Position numbers and translations under genes: made by a program | Notes under the pieces: generated by a model | Seen by the model: the letters and a program-made list of their open reading frames with translations, nothing else | Databases searched by the model: none | What the model was told of the DNA's origin: nothing | From: Verrucomicrobiota bacterium | GTDB lineage: Bacteria; Verrucomicrobiota; Verrucomicrobiia; Opitutales; Opitutaceae | DNA length: 64,000 nucleotides | Assembly (NCBI GenBank): GCA_016222805.1 | Contig: JACRQG010000009.1 | Coordinates: forward strand, 107,309 to 171,308 | Direction of reading: 5' to 3' | Shown here: positions 18,201-27,470 of the stretch, one piece after another | Layout: each line of letters starts with the position of its first letter | Position numbering within the stretch: the first letter of the stretch is position 1

Positions 18201-18228
18201 GACGGAGGGAGCGGAAGGGCATTGGCAT
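15205..18228 (-). CDS. TonB-dependent receptor with carboxypeptidase-regulatory-like N-terminal domain
   Basis: 1007 residues from the ATG at 18228, where a signal peptide begins (MPMPFRSLRRLLSFAAACTALLAPALL). Residues about 35-115 are a CarboxypepD_reg domain (TITGRIINPATGEYVRNAEVSIRGTD). A plug follows at about 150-310 with NIGDFLRNLPGID, VRLRGLGSEYNAVTIDG and SKTISADVDANAPAGTINLKT, which is the TIGR01782-like (Xanthomonas/Caulobacter type) pattern, then a long beta-barrel ending in aromatic FGLRGVW. It should import oligosaccharides or similar bulky solutes across the outer membrane using TonB/ExbBD, which lie elsewhere. No SusD-like partner is adjacent. It lies between BNR_4 and sulfatase genes, so a sulfated glycan ligand is plausible. 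Confidence 0.93.
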   Translation of the reverse strand: MPMPFRSLRRLLSFAAACTALLAPALLPAQTPATGTITGRIINPATGEYVRNAEVSIRGTDLTAISEDDGTYRLAGVPAGDAALQVNYTGSTPVSVTVPVRAGEESRRDIELFSALARPAAPGTGKDGVLRLEAFTVSGEREGNAKAIMEQRQSMNITNTVASDTFGDMGEGNIGDFLRNLPGIDLELTQGEVRNVRLRGLGSEYNAVTIDGVSLASSDANRGAAGDARGFSFEQVSLGSMDSIEVSKTISADVDANAPAGTINLKTRHAFSRSGRRITAQANLTAFADEWHFRKTYGPDDARHYKINPGGSIEYSDVFLNKRLGTVFNLSESNLYSENARSIVTYNYTATATDPRPAVPTAVAFLHAPRLNRRSTVSLKTDFKATDQLALSLLLMYNYASLYNLQRTTTFNAGTRANIATGADPLTSFVSAANGSVSSNPNVVVKPGQTYTVVPRFEYKVGALLIEGRFVGSESTSWYNPLARQGSVNNAGSPSLSNVQFRAERSSLISSDWKITQIGGPDFSSGERYSAGVFNANDGRYGRTRIFSGDLQATYRTNRFLPVVWKAGLKRKHEVRDFLLDTESKRYTYTGPGAGTGALAGIPSPYRFDPDSLHARITSLSGGTVFYPNALALGRLFLERPEYFTQSLTATNYYNAFIGNVRHYEEDITAGFFMGTASIGRAIVRAGLRYEDTATDALEWDPRSAAEVRAAGFTEANGRATTIPGLQYQFFSQPRIHREGGYDNWFPSGSFKYRFTRNLDLHFGYSSTIRRPTIRDLAGVWVVDDDSLTVSAPNPRLKPETSDNYAVRLAYYFEPVGLFALNLFENTVQSLHRTTQMTAAEYGYTGDDDLSAYRFTTVTASEEEVRIRGLEFEYNQSLSFLPRPFKGLNVRASYTRSYSSVITPSMSPHGANAGLNYSWGRFNVYTSVNWRDDTPLNTAGTSYNRHRATLDLGGSIRLSNRFTLTYNGRNVRSEPVITMQQNGANPAVAQTIERTGTIWSFGLRGVW

Positions 18229-18344
18229 GGGGCGCGAAAAACGGACGGTAAAATGAAGATCCGGCGCCATGGCGCAACGTGCAACATGAGCGCAGTCGAG
18301 GCGGAGCGCGCCGTCGAATGCGCCGTTGATGTGGATCGGACCAA

Positions 18345-18551
18345 TCCACCCACCCCGCCCGGACGGGCACCCCTCCCTGGAAGGGATCTTCCTGCCTGGA
18401 TCCGCTCTTGAACCGGAACGATGCAGTCGAAGTCGACGTGCACCGCAGCAATGTAGCCGCGACGACCTCGTCGCGGAGCGGGGCGCGGTCGCCCCGCCCA
18501 CAGGCCACCGTTTCGTCAGTGGACTCCCGCAGGTGCGTCAGCCCGACTGCA
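18345..18551 (-). repeat. Long dispersed repeat, copy C (inverted)
   Basis: Reverse-complement relative of 3344-3622 and 4009-4267. The REP-like core is at 18452-18502 and is almost perfectly conserved; the outer flank is more diverged (AAGAGCGGATCC where the others have CGAGAGAGGAAC). It lies in the 335-bp gap between the start of the TonB receptor gene and the end of the sulfatase gene; about 115 bp of that gap next to the receptor start would hold its promoter, which I cannot pinpoint. Confidence 0.85.
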
Positions 18552-18563
18552 TGGTAGTTCGCG

Positions 18564-19937
18564 TTACTTCTTCTTCTTCGCCCTCGGTTCCTTCCTTTCG
18601 ATCGCGGCCAGACCCTGCTCGTCGAGCTTCGGATCCCTCGCGTTCTTGTAGCGGTCGAGTGCTCCCTGCAGCAGGCGGGCAGCAGCAGCGGCTTCGCCCG
18701 AGAGTCCGGTCGTCGCGAGCGGCGATTTCTCTTCGAGATCCCGTGTCAGGTCGTAGAATTCACCGGTTCGGTAGAGCTTGTAGCGCTGGTTGAACGCAAA
18801 TTCCCGCACCGTCAGGTTGGCCTGCTGGCGGGGCGAATACCACGAATAGATCCACTCCCGCGGCTGTCCGTTCATCCCGCGCAATTGCGGAAGGAAGCTG
18901 CGTCCGTCGAAGGGAATGCCGGCCGGCAGTTTCACGCCCACCGTTTCCGCGATCGTCGGCAGGAAATCGGTGGAATCGACCAGATTGTCGTGGACCCGCC
19001 CGGCCGCGATCCCGGCCGGCCAGTTCGCAATCAGCGGCACGTGCATACCGGCGTCGGTCGTGGTGCCTTTGCCGCCAATGACGGTGCGCGCGCCCATCTG
19101 CGACGGTGTGCCCCGGCCCGTGCCGTTGTCGCCGACGAAGAGCAGCAGCGTGTTCTCCCGCAGGCCGAGGGCATCGAGCCGCGCGACCACCTTGCCGATC
19201 AGCTTGTCCATGTACTCCACCATCTCTCCGAAATGCCGCACGTGCTGCTTCGCGCTTTCGCCCTGGAGAGAGCGATCCCAGTCCGGGCTGTCGGGCGTCG
19301 GCTGGTACGGCGAGTGCGTCAACATCATCGGATAGTAGACAAAGAACGGCCCGCCCTTCTTCCGCCCGATGAAATCGAGCACGTAATCGTTCACCAGGTC
19401 CGGTCCGTATTCGCCGTTCGCATAGTCCTTCTCGACTCCGTTGATCTCCAGGCCCGGGTTGGCATACCGCGGCGGCCGGCGCGTGTGCTGCCACAGGCAA
19501 TACTCGTCGAAACCGTACTTTTTCGGGAGGCCCGGATCCTGGCCGAGCTGCCATTTGCCCGCGATGCACGTGGCGTAGCCGGCTCCCTTCAGGGCGTTGC
19601 CGAAGGTGAAGGCCTTCGGATCCATGTTCCCGAAATTGATGTAATTCCTGACATTGTAGAGACCGGTCATAAGCTGCACGCGCGTGGGCGTGCAAAGCGG
19701 CTGCACGTAACACTGCGTGAATCGCGCCCCGGAGGCGGCCAGGCGATCCAGCACCGGCGTGCGGTAACTCGTGCCGCCGTTGGCGCCGATCGTCTCGTAC
19801 CCGAGATCGTCGGCCATGATGAGGATCACGTTCGGTTTCGACGCGGAGGCAGCCGCGCGAACCAGGGCCGGAGTCGCAATCATGGCGCCGGCCAGGGCGA
19901 GAGTCAGGCGGGGCAGGAGACGAGCAAGGGGGTTCAT
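18564..19937 (-). CDS. Secreted arylsulfatase-type sulfatase
   Basis: 457 residues from the ATG at 19937 (an in-frame ATG at 19946 adds three residues), with signal peptide [20 protein letters not shown]. It is an S1 sulfatase: [16 protein letters not shown] metal site, formylglycine motif C-T-P-T-R with Cys82, GKWQLGQ, and the second metal site FVGDNGT near residue 265. The C-terminal tail is very basic (EPRAKKKK). It needs conversion of Cys82 to formylglycine and would act in the periplasm or outside. It is divergent from the sulfatase gene at 20073, sharing a short promoter region. Confidence 0.9.
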   Translation of the reverse strand: MNPLARLLPRLTLALAGAMIATPALVRAAASASKPNVILIMADDLGYETIGANGGTSYRTPVLDRLAASGARFTQCYVQPLCTPTRVQLMTGLYNVRNYINFGNMDPKAFTFGNALKGAGYATCIAGKWQLGQDPGLPKKYGFDEYCLWQHTRRPPRYANPGLEINGVEKDYANGEYGPDLVNDYVLDFIGRKKGGPFFVYYPMMLTHSPYQPTPDSPDWDRSLQGESAKQHVRHFGEMVEYMDKLIGKVVARLDALGLRENTLLLFVGDNGTGRGTPSQMGARTVIGGKGTTTDAGMHVPLIANWPAGIAAGRVHDNLVDSTDFLPTIAETVGVKLPAGIPFDGRSFLPQLRGMNGQPREWIYSWYSPRQQANLTVREFAFNQRYKLYRTGEFYDLTRDLEEKSPLATTGLSGEAAAAARLLQGALDRYKNARDPKLDEQGLAAIERKEPRAKKKK

Positions 19938-20072
19938 GGCGGCCATCGAATAGGAAACCGGACCGAAAAGACGACTCCGGAAGCAAAAGGATGCCGGCTG
20001 CGCGGCCGATGAATCGCCGCCGTCGCGATCCTCCGGTTGACCGCTCCGCCGCACCCGCGTTGCTTTCAGCGC

Positions 20073-21572
20073 ATGCCTGCCCCCACCCCGCCGCTCGCCT
20101 CGCCCGTTCGCACGTCGTCTCCTTCCTGCCGCCTCGCTCTGACGACAACCCGGTGCTGGCCGATGGCCGCGATGATCCTGGGACTGGTGGCCGCCGGACT
20201 CGCCCGGGGCGCCGCCGAAGCCGGTTCGCGCCCCAACATCGTCTTCATCCTGGCGGATGACCTGGGCTACGGCGACGTCGCCTGCTACGGCCGCCGGGAC
20301 GTGCGCACGCCAGCGATCGACCGACTCGCGGTCCAAGGCGTGCGGTTCCTCGCTGGCTACGCCAACGCTCCGGTCTGCTCCGCCACGCGCACGGCGCTCA
20401 TCACCGGACGCTACCAGTACCGCCTGCGGGTCGGGCTGGAGGAACCGATCGCGGGCAATCTCCCGGAAATTGGCTTGCCCCCGGAGCATCCCACCCTGCC
20501 TTCCCTGCTCCGCCGGGCCGGATACCGCACGCTGCTCGTCGGCAAGTGGCACCTCGGCGCGCTGCCGAAATTCGGACCGCTGCAAAGCGGCTACGAACAC
20601 TTCTACGGGTTCCGCGGCGGCGCCGTGGACTACTTTACCCATCAATACTCGAAGCCGGATCTTTGGGAAGACGACACGCCGATCCAGCAAGTCGGCTACC
20701 TCACCACCCTGCTGGGCGACCGCGCGGTCCGGGCCATAGGAGATTTCGCACGGCGCCAGGAACCCTTTCTGCTCAGCCTGCACTTCAGCGCCCCGCACTG
20801 GCCCTGGGAAGGCCCGGACGATGAGGCCGAGGCCAAACGCCTCCAGGCCGCCGGGAGCAAGCTCGGGCACGCCGATGGCGGATCGACCCGAACGTATGTC
20901 GCGATGATCGAGGCGATGGACCGGGAGATCGGCCGCGTGCTCGGGGCCCTCGACCAGTACGGCCTCACCTCCAACACCCTCGTGGTCTTCACCAGCGACA
21001 ACGGCGGCGAACGCTTTTCCTACAACTGGCCCTTCACCGGCGTGAAAACCGAGCTCCTGGAAGGCGGCCTGCGCGTGCCCGCGATCGTCTCCTGGCCGGC
21101 CCGCATCCCGAAAGGACGCACCAGCGACCAGGTGATGATCTCGATGGACTGGCTGCCCACCCTGCTCGCCGCGGCCGGCACCGCCCCCGATCCGGCCTAT
21201 CCGTCGGATGGCCTCAACCTGCTCCCGCATCTCACCAGCGACGCCGCCCCGGTCTCACGTCGCCTCTTCTGGCGCTACAAGGCCAACGCCCAGCAGGCGG
21301 TGCGCGACGGCGACGACAAGTACCTGAAGATCGGCGAAAACTCCTTCCTGTTCGGCCTCGCGGACGACCCGATGGAACGGGCCAACCTGAAGAGCCGCCG
21401 GCCAGAGCGGTTTCGCGACCTCGCCCAAGCCTGGTACGACTGGCACCAGACCATGCTGCCGCTGACCGAGGAAAGCTACACCTACAACATCGACGGGGTC
21501 ACCTTCGCCGACCGCTACGGGGTCAAACGCGCTTCCACCAAGCCCGAGCACCCGCAACCGCCGGCGAAATAG
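20073..21572 (+). CDS. Secreted sulfatase
   Basis: About 499 residues from the ATG at 20073; an ATG at 20163 ([16 protein letters not shown]) is a shorter choice, but it lacks a basic n-region. The sulfatase core starts at [21 protein letters not shown]. The formylglycine site is C-S-A-T-R (Cys102 from this start), again with Ala in the usual Pro place. [13 protein letters not shown] and [13 protein letters not shown] give the rest of the active site. The protein ends soon after the family's C-terminal subdomain. It diverges from the neighbouring sulfatase gene, forming a two-sulfatase cluster next to a TonB receptor, so both may work on successive sulfate groups of one glycan. Confidence 0.9.
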   Translation: MPAPTPPLASPVRTSSPSCRLALTTTRCWPMAAMILGLVAAGLARGAAEAGSRPNIVFILADDLGYGDVACYGRRDVRTPAIDRLAVQGVRFLAGYANAPVCSATRTALITGRYQYRLRVGLEEPIAGNLPEIGLPPEHPTLPSLLRRAGYRTLLVGKWHLGALPKFGPLQSGYEHFYGFRGGAVDYFTHQYSKPDLWEDDTPIQQVGYLTTLLGDRAVRAIGDFARRQEPFLLSLHFSAPHWPWEGPDDEAEAKRLQAAGSKLGHADGGSTRTYVAMIEAMDREIGRVLGALDQYGLTSNTLVVFTSDNGGERFSYNWPFTGVKTELLEGGLRVPAIVSWPARIPKGRTSDQVMISMDWLPTLLAAAGTAPDPAYPSDGLNLLPHLTSDAAPVSRRLFWRYKANAQQAVRDGDDKYLKIGENSFLFGLADDPMERANLKSRRPERFRDLAQAWYDWHQTMLPLTEESYTYNIDGVTFADRYGVKRASTKPEHPQPPAK

Positions 21573-21646
21573 CCACGCAGGAGCAGCTCGACTCCCGCAA
21601 CGTCGACTTCACGCCTCCGAACGGCAGCGTCCGAAGCGGAAAGTCG

Positions 21647-22327
21647 TCAGCGGAGAAACCGCCGCCGCGCCGCGATGACCAGCAGCGCGGAGCCGATCAA
21701 ACCGAGCGTGGTGCCTCCGTCCGGCGCCGGCACCCCGCCCACCCCCGCTCCGAAATCCGCCGCATCGAGAAAGTTACCGACGGAGATGCCACCCGCCGCA
21801 AACGTCGCCTGGTAGGAGAATCGCACCGTATTACCCAGGGCCAGAATCGGTGCCTCAGAGGCTGCCGTGTAGAATCCCCACGCCGCCGTCCCGTCCGAGT
21901 AGTTCTTGGTGAAGAGCACCGTGTCCGCCGCCCCACCGGCACCGCCCGCCAGGTTGTCGGAACCCAGATCCGTCAAGGTGAAGGTCATCGTATCCACCCC
22001 GGCCCGGCCGCGATGCGCGAACTGGAATCCGACGCGAACGCCGGCGGCAATTCCGGCAACATCCTGGTACAGGGTACCCGCGTTGAAGGCGTTGAGCTCC
22101 GCGAATTGGACGCCTTCGTAGGAAGTGACCCCAAGAAAGCCGGAACTCCAGATCTCGAACGCCGAATCCGTCGTCTTCCAACCCGGAATCGTGGTCGGAT
22201 AACCGTTGCCGCCGAGCGGAACAACAGGGCTTTCAAAACCACCGTTGACCAGCCCGCCGAACATCTGTCCGGCAAGAGCCAGGGAAAGGATGGTGGCGGC
22301 GGCGAGGGAGCGCGTTCCAGGGTTCAT
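21647..22327 (-). CDS. Exported protein with VPDSG/PEP-CTERM-like sorting tail
   Basis: 226 residues from the ATG at 22327, beginning with a signal peptide (MNPGTRSLAAATILSLALAGQ). The mature start NGGFESPVV and the later GWKTTD and YEGVQFAELNA are typical of DUF642/PEP-CTERM-associated beta-sandwich exoproteins. The C-terminus has the three-part sorting signal: VPAPDGGTT, a hydrophobic helix (LGLIGSALLVIAA) and a basic end RRRFLR, the VPDSG variant of PEP-CTERM. An exosortase would be needed to anchor or release it; none is in this window. The biological role is unknown, probably surface or matrix related. About 240 bp upstream contain no gene. Confidence 0.82.
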   Translation of the reverse strand: MNPGTRSLAAATILSLALAGQMFGGLVNGGFESPVVPLGGNGYPTTIPGWKTTDSAFEIWSSGFLGVTSYEGVQFAELNAFNAGTLYQDVAGIAAGVRVGFQFAHRGRAGVDTMTFTLTDLGSDNLAGGAGGAADTVLFTKNYSDGTAAWGFYTAASEAPILALGNTVRFSYQATFAAGGISVGNFLDAADFGAGVGGVPAPDGGTTLGLIGSALLVIAARRRFLR

Positions 22328-22569
22328 ACGAAGAGGTGTTGGCAGCCGACCCAGCACGGCACGTGCCCAGCGCCCGCTCTCGGCGGTCAACTCCCTCAAG
22401 CCTCTCCCAGTGAGGAAGATTACCAATCCCACTGTCCCAAGGCGTCTGACTCCGTCGTTTCAAAGTGTAAATCCCCCCGACACCTTTCAGCCGCAGGCCC
22501 CTCCGCGGTCCCCGGATCGCCTTGGCCAGCGGTCGGAGCCCTCGCGGCAGTGGTCCCCGCCACCGCCCC

Positions 22570-24045
22570 CTACGCCAGGATCGCCTTCACCACGTGGGCC
22601 TCCTCCACGCCGGTGAGGCGCACGTTGAGGCCGCGGAACTTGTGAGTGAAGCGGGCGTGGTCGATGCCGAGACAGTGCAGGACGGTGGCGTGCAGATCGC
22701 GCAAGTGCACCGGATTCTCGGTGATGTTGTAGCAGAAATCATCGGTCGCGCCGTACTCCATTCCGCCCCGGATGCCCCCGCCGGCCAGCCAGACCGTGAA
22801 CGCGCGGCCATGGTGGTCGCGGCCCATGCCGGGGTCGCCGAGCTTGCCCTGGCTGAACACCGTGCGGCCAAACTCCGTCGCAAAGAGCACGAGGGTGTCC
22901 GCCAGCAGGCCGCGCTGCTTGAGGTCCTTGATCAACGCCGCCGTCGGCTGGTCGATGTCGCGGCACTGGTTTGGCAGCTGGCGCGCGATCGCGATGTGCT
23001 GATCCCAGCCCCTGTGAAACAGCTGCACGAAACGGACGTTGCGCTCGAGGAGCCGGCGCGCGAGCAGGCAGTTGGCGGCATAGGTGCCGGGCTTGTGCAC
23101 CTCGGGGCCATACGCTTCGAGCGTCTCCGCCGACTCGCCGCGGATGTCGGTCAGTTCCGGCACCGACGTCTGCATCCGGAACGCCATCTCATAGGCATCG
23201 ATGCGGGCCACCGTTTCGGGGTCCCCCAACTCGGCCGCGCGGGCGTGATTGAGCGCCGCGAGATCGTCCAGCATCGCCCGACGCTGCGCGCGATCCACGC
23301 CCGGCGGATTGTTGAGGTAGAGGACGGGGTTGGCGCCCGGGCGCAGGCCCACGCCCTGGTGCGAGGCCGGCAGGAACCCGCTGCCCCACAGGCGTGAGAA
23401 GATGGGCTGGCCGGGATTTTTGCCCGTGCCCTGCGACACCATGGCGATGAAGGCCGGCAGGTTCTGGTTTTCCGAACCCAGGCCATAGCTCGCCCAGGCA
23501 CCCATGCTCGCGTAACCGGGCAGCTGGTTCCCGGTGTTCAGGTAGGTGATCGCCGGATCGTGGTTGATGGCCTCGGTGTGCAGGCTCTTCACGAGGCAGA
23601 TGTCGTCGGCGATCGTCTGGAGGTTCGGCAGCAGATCGCTGATCCAGGTTCCGTGGGCACCGCAGCGCTTGCCTGGTCGCAGCGGCGGCACCACCGGATA
23701 GGCACTCTGGTTGCTCGTCATGCCGGTCAGGCGCTGGTTGCCCTTGATCGAGGCGGGAATCTCGAGGCCCGCGTGCCGGTGCAGCATCGGCTTGTCGTCG
23801 AAGAGATCGACGTGGGACAGCCCGCCGCTCTGGAAGAGACACAGCACGCGCTTCGCTTTCGGCGCGAAATGCGGCAGGGCCGCCATGCCGGGAGCGCGGG
23901 TGGAAGCGGCAGCCGCGGAAACGCGGTCCTGCGCCAGCAGGGCGCCAAGGGCGATCCCGCCGATGCCGCGGGCCGACTGCCCGAGAAACGTGCGGCGGGT
24001 GAGGTGGGTGAGGTGGTGGCGAAACTGCGGGTCGAACGGATCCAT
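22570..24045 (-). CDS. DUF1501 family Tat-exported protein
   Basis: 491 residues from the ATG at 24045, which places a twin-arginine motif (TRRTFLGQSARGIGG) at residues 16-30. The body is DUF1501, an alkaline-phosphatase/sulfatase-superfamily relative: FQSGGLSHVDLFD, SLHTEAINHDPA, ATEFGRT and GRDHHGRAF near the end. Function is not established. In Planctomycetes and Verrucomicrobia it is nearly always encoded beside a DUF1549/DUF1553 cytochrome protein, as here: the partner gene ends 97 bp upstream on the same strand. Confidence 0.92.
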   Translation of the reverse strand: MDPFDPQFRHHLTHLTRRTFLGQSARGIGGIALGALLAQDRVSAAAASTRAPGMAALPHFAPKAKRVLCLFQSGGLSHVDLFDDKPMLHRHAGLEIPASIKGNQRLTGMTSNQSAYPVVPPLRPGKRCGAHGTWISDLLPNLQTIADDICLVKSLHTEAINHDPAITYLNTGNQLPGYASMGAWASYGLGSENQNLPAFIAMVSQGTGKNPGQPIFSRLWGSGFLPASHQGVGLRPGANPVLYLNNPPGVDRAQRRAMLDDLAALNHARAAELGDPETVARIDAYEMAFRMQTSVPELTDIRGESAETLEAYGPEVHKPGTYAANCLLARRLLERNVRFVQLFHRGWDQHIAIARQLPNQCRDIDQPTAALIKDLKQRGLLADTLVLFATEFGRTVFSQGKLGDPGMGRDHHGRAFTVWLAGGGIRGGMEYGATDDFCYNITENPVHLRDLHATVLHCLGIDHARFTHKFRGLNVRLTGVEEAHVVKAILA

Positions 24046-24142
24046 GGGACAAGACGGAAGTGGGAGGGACGGCGGGTGGGGGATCGGCAGCCGGGGGCAG
24101 GAGGTGAAGCGGAAGCGCAAGACTTCCTTTCTTTCTCCAGGC

Positions 24143-27100
24143 TCAGTTTCTCATTACAAACTCGCTCAGGTTCAGCACCAGCGCAGCCACCTGGGACCAC
24201 GCGGCGTGTTCGGGGGCCGGGACGCGCTCGTCGCGCGGCGATTCTCCCGCGGCGAGGAAGGCCCGCGCCGCGGCCTCATCCCGCGCGTAGCGGGCCCGTT
24301 CACGGATCAGGGCGGCGTGGAGCACCTCCAGTTCCTTCGTTCCCGGCGGTCGCGCCACGCACTCCGCAAACATCCACCGCAGCCGGCTCCGGTCTGCGTC
24401 TCCCACTTTCCCGCTGCCCGCCTCTCCCCGTCTTCCGATCGTCCGCTCCCCCAGCGCGCGGGCGGCCTCGACGAACTGCACGTCGTTGAGCAGCACCAGG
24501 GCCTGCAGGGGGGTGACCGTGTTGCCGCGGGCGACGGTGCAGACTTCGCGGTTCGGGGCATCGAAGGCGGTCAGGTTTGGCGGCGGCGCCGTGCGTTTCC
24601 AATAGGTGTAGAGGGAACGGCGATACAACTTTTCCCCGTGGTCCTGGACAAAGGTCTGGGCCGTGGCCGGCGAACTGCCGTAGTGGCTGACCTCGCGCCA
24701 GAGATCGCCCGGCGCGTACGGATTCACGCTCGGCCCCCCGACGCGCGGCACCAGCAGGCCGCTCACGGCGAGCGCCTGATCCCGAATCAACTCCGCCGGG
24801 AGCCGGAACCGCGGGCCGCGCGCCAGCAGGCGGTTCTGCGGGTCGCGTTCCAGCAGCGAGGGGGACGCCACTGCGCTCTGGCGATACGTCTGGCTGGTGA
24901 CGATTCCCCGCACCAGGCGCTTCACATCCCAGCCGCTCTCCCGGAACTCCACCGCCAGCCAGTCGAGCAATTCGGGATGGCTCGGCCACTCGCCTTGCGA
25001 CCCGAAATCCGCCGGCGTCGCCACCAGGCCGGTGCCGAAAAACTGCTTCCACAGCCGGTTCACCGCCACCCGGGCGGTCAGCGGATGCTCCGGCATCACC
25101 ACCCACCGGGCGAGCCCGAGGCGATTGGCGGGAACTCCCGCCGGCGGGGGCGGCAGCGCCGCGGGCGTGCCCACCTCGACCCTTTCCCCGGGCTGCGCGT
25201 AATCCCCGCGTCGCAGGATGAAGGTCTCGCGGGGTTTCTCCGCCACCGCCATGACCATGGTGGAAAATGGCTCCGTCAGGGCCGCGAGGCGTTCGCGGAG
25301 GTTGGCCAGCGCCACCCGTTCGCGCTCGAGTTCTCCGGCGTGGCCCGCGCAGTGCGTCCAAAGCCGGGCCACCAGTTCCGCCGTCCGCTGTGCCGGCGGC
25401 ACCGCGAGCGCAGCCAGGACATCCGCCGGAAGATCCGTCCCGTCGTCCACCCCGGTGATCGCCGCAACCTCGATCAACCCGGCGATCAAGCCCCGCCCGG
25501 CGCCGAAGTTGAGCTGGACCGTGAGGTGCGGGGTGGCGGCGGGATCCAGGGGCCGCGCCAGCGTGGCGGTGATATGCACCGGACCCTCGGTCGCGAGGTC
25601 GGGCGCCCATCCGGAATCGTTACGCGGATCGAGGCAGCCGGCCGGTGGATTCGCGGGCTCCCACGAGTTCGCGGTCACGCGGGCGATCTTCTCCAGCTTG
25701 TGCAGGTTCACCTGATCGCCGGGCACGGCGTCCACGGAGAGGGCCACGGCCGTGAGCTTGAAGGTGCCCTTGGGCGGCGGCACGGCTGCGGCCGCTTTCT
25801 TCTTCGCCGCCCGGGCGGCGCCTGGCTGGGTCGGGCCGCTCCCCCACCCGCCTCCGGGCAAATCGGGTTCCGGGTGCAGGATGAAACGCAGGCCCGTGAT
25901 CGGCGCGGGGGTGCGCGGAAGTTCCGCCAGGATGTCGAAGGCTCCGAGGTCGCCGCCATTGCGGATGCGCACCCGGCCCTCGGCGGTAACCTCGAAACCG
26001 GCGCCGCGGTTGGGGGTGGAGACCTTGCGGGCCCGCAGCGGGATCACCTGCAGGCCGCGCCCGCGTTCCGCCAACCGCACCTGTTCGCGACGTTCCCACG
26101 CGGCGAGCACCGCGTCATCGCGGCGCGCCAGCCGTTCCTCCCGGGCGGCGATCTCCGCGCGCAGCGCCGGCACCTCGTCCGTGCGCAGCACCGTGCGCGC
26201 CATCGCCGCCGGTCCGGCGTTGATCCCGGCGTTGCCGTCGAGCCCGCGATCGCCGAGCGAGTTGAAGTACGCGAACAGCTGGTAGTAGTCGCGCATCGAA
26301 ATCGGATCGTACTTGTGATCGTGGCACTGGGCGCAGCCGAGCGTCAGCCCGAGCACCGCCTCGCCCAGGGTCTTCACGCGGTCGGCGTTGTAGTTGACGA
26401 GGTTCTCCTCCGGAATGGTGCCACCCTCGTGGGTGGTCATGTTGTTGCGCTGGAAGCCTGACGCGATCAGGTCGGCTTCGGTGCGCTGCGGCAGGAGATC
26501 CCCGGCGATCTGCTCCACCAGGAAGCGATCGTAGGGCTTGTTGTCATTGAACGCCTGGATCACCCAGTCGCGCCACAGCCAGTGGTGGCGGCCGCCATCG
26601 ATGGAGAAACCGTTGGTGTCGGCGTACCGGGCGGCGTCGAGCCAGTCGAGCGCCAGCCGTTCGCCAAAGTGGGGGCTGGCGAGAAGACGGGAGACGAGAA
26701 TTTCGAGGGCCGCTGGACGATTGGCGATCGCGGCCCGTTCGAAGGCCGCCACCTCCTCGGCGGAGGGAGGCAGGCCCGTGAGGTCGAGCGCCAGGCGCCG
26801 GATCAGCGTGCGCGGATCGGCCTCGGGCGAAGGTGTCAGTCCCTCCGCAGCGAGGCGGGCGTGCACGAAGGCATCGATCGGGTTGGCCAGCTGAGCGGAG
26901 GCGGAGGGCAGTGCCGGACGGCGCGGCGGCACGAACGCCCAGTGCTGCGCGTAGCTCGCCCCCTGCGCAATCCAGGAGCGGATCTTCTCCTTCTGCGCCG
27001 CGTCGAGTCGATGATTCGAATCCAGCGGCGGCATGACCTCGTCCTCGTGCGGGCTGATCAAGCGCTGCCACACTTCACTTCCGGCCGGATCGCCCGGCTT

Positions 27101-27325
27101 GATCGGCACGCGGCCGTCGCGTTCCGCGTACGCCGCCTCGGCGAGATCCAGCCGCAGCTTTCCCTTGCGGGCCTTTTCGTCGAAGCCGTGGCAGGCAAAG
27201 CAGTTCTCCGCCAGGATGGGCTTGATGTCGCGGTTATAGTCCAGCGGCACCGGAGCGGCCGCCGCGCCGCGCAGTGCGAGCGCGACAAAAATGCCAAGGG
27301 GGATGATGGGGCGTGGTCGTGCCAT
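24143..27325 (-). CDS. Planctomycete-type cytochrome c domain protein with DUF1549 and DUF1553
   Basis: 1060 residues from the ATG at 27325; signal peptide MARPRPIIPLGIFVALALRG. Residues about 28-110 form the PSCyt1 domain with one heme site C-F-A-C-H (Cys42, Cys45, His46) and a candidate distal Met in DEVMPPLDSNHR. DUF1549 follows (PIDAFVHARLAAEGL, DRFLVEQIAGDLLP), then an insert of about 300 residues with a concanavalin-like feel and a low-complexity AAKKKAAAAVPPPKG linker, and C-terminal DUF1553 (HPLTARVAVNRLWKQFFGTG, NREVCTVARGN). The family is exported and thought to handle complex organics; chemistry is unknown. It forms a two-gene unit with DUF1501 and diverges from hupE. Confidence 0.92.
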   Translation of the reverse strand: MARPRPIIPLGIFVALALRGAAAAPVPLDYNRDIKPILAENCFACHGFDEKARKGKLRLDLAEAAYAERDGRVPIKPGDPAGSEVWQRLISPHEDEVMPPLDSNHRLDAAQKEKIRSWIAQGASYAQHWAFVPPRRPALPSASAQLANPIDAFVHARLAAEGLTPSPEADPRTLIRRLALDLTGLPPSAEEVAAFERAAIANRPAALEILVSRLLASPHFGERLALDWLDAARYADTNGFSIDGGRHHWLWRDWVIQAFNDNKPYDRFLVEQIAGDLLPQRTEADLIASGFQRNNMTTHEGGTIPEENLVNYNADRVKTLGEAVLGLTLGCAQCHDHKYDPISMRDYYQLFAYFNSLGDRGLDGNAGINAGPAAMARTVLRTDEVPALRAEIAAREERLARRDDAVLAAWERREQVRLAERGRGLQVIPLRARKVSTPNRGAGFEVTAEGRVRIRNGGDLGAFDILAELPRTPAPITGLRFILHPEPDLPGGGWGSGPTQPGAARAAKKKAAAAVPPPKGTFKLTAVALSVDAVPGDQVNLHKLEKIARVTANSWEPANPPAGCLDPRNDSGWAPDLATEGPVHITATLARPLDPAATPHLTVQLNFGAGRGLIAGLIEVAAITGVDDGTDLPADVLAALAVPPAQRTAELVARLWTHCAGHAGELERERVALANLRERLAALTEPFSTMVMAVAEKPRETFILRRGDYAQPGERVEVGTPAALPPPPAGVPANRLGLARWVVMPEHPLTARVAVNRLWKQFFGTGLVATPADFGSQGEWPSHPELLDWLAVEFRESGWDVKRLVRGIVTSQTYRQSAVASPSLLERDPQNRLLARGPRFRLPAELIRDQALAVSGLLVPRVGGPSVNPYAPGDLWREVSHYGSSPATAQTFVQDHGEKLYRRSLYTYWKRTAPPPNLTAFDAPNREVCTVARGNTVTPLQALVLLNDVQFVEAARALGERTIGRRGEAGSGKVGDADRSRLRWMFAECVARPPGTKELEVLHAALIRERARYARDEAAARAFLAAGESPRDERVPAPEHAAWSQVAALVLNLSEFVMRN

Positions 27326-27470
27326 CACAGGGGAAGGGGTCGTGGGTGGAGCGTGAACGTGGAGGGACGTCGCGCCCGCGTAAAGCCCGCGCATCGGCAC
27401 CTTGGCCGCGAAGGGCGGCGCGTTGGAAACGGAATCGACCCTGGCCCGCGGACCCACCACATTCCGCACT

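Noticed and set aside
15733..18411. Plus-strand open frame of 892 codons across the TonB receptor gene
   Set aside because: Antisense to a protein with clear plug and barrel motifs; composition is repetitive and featureless.
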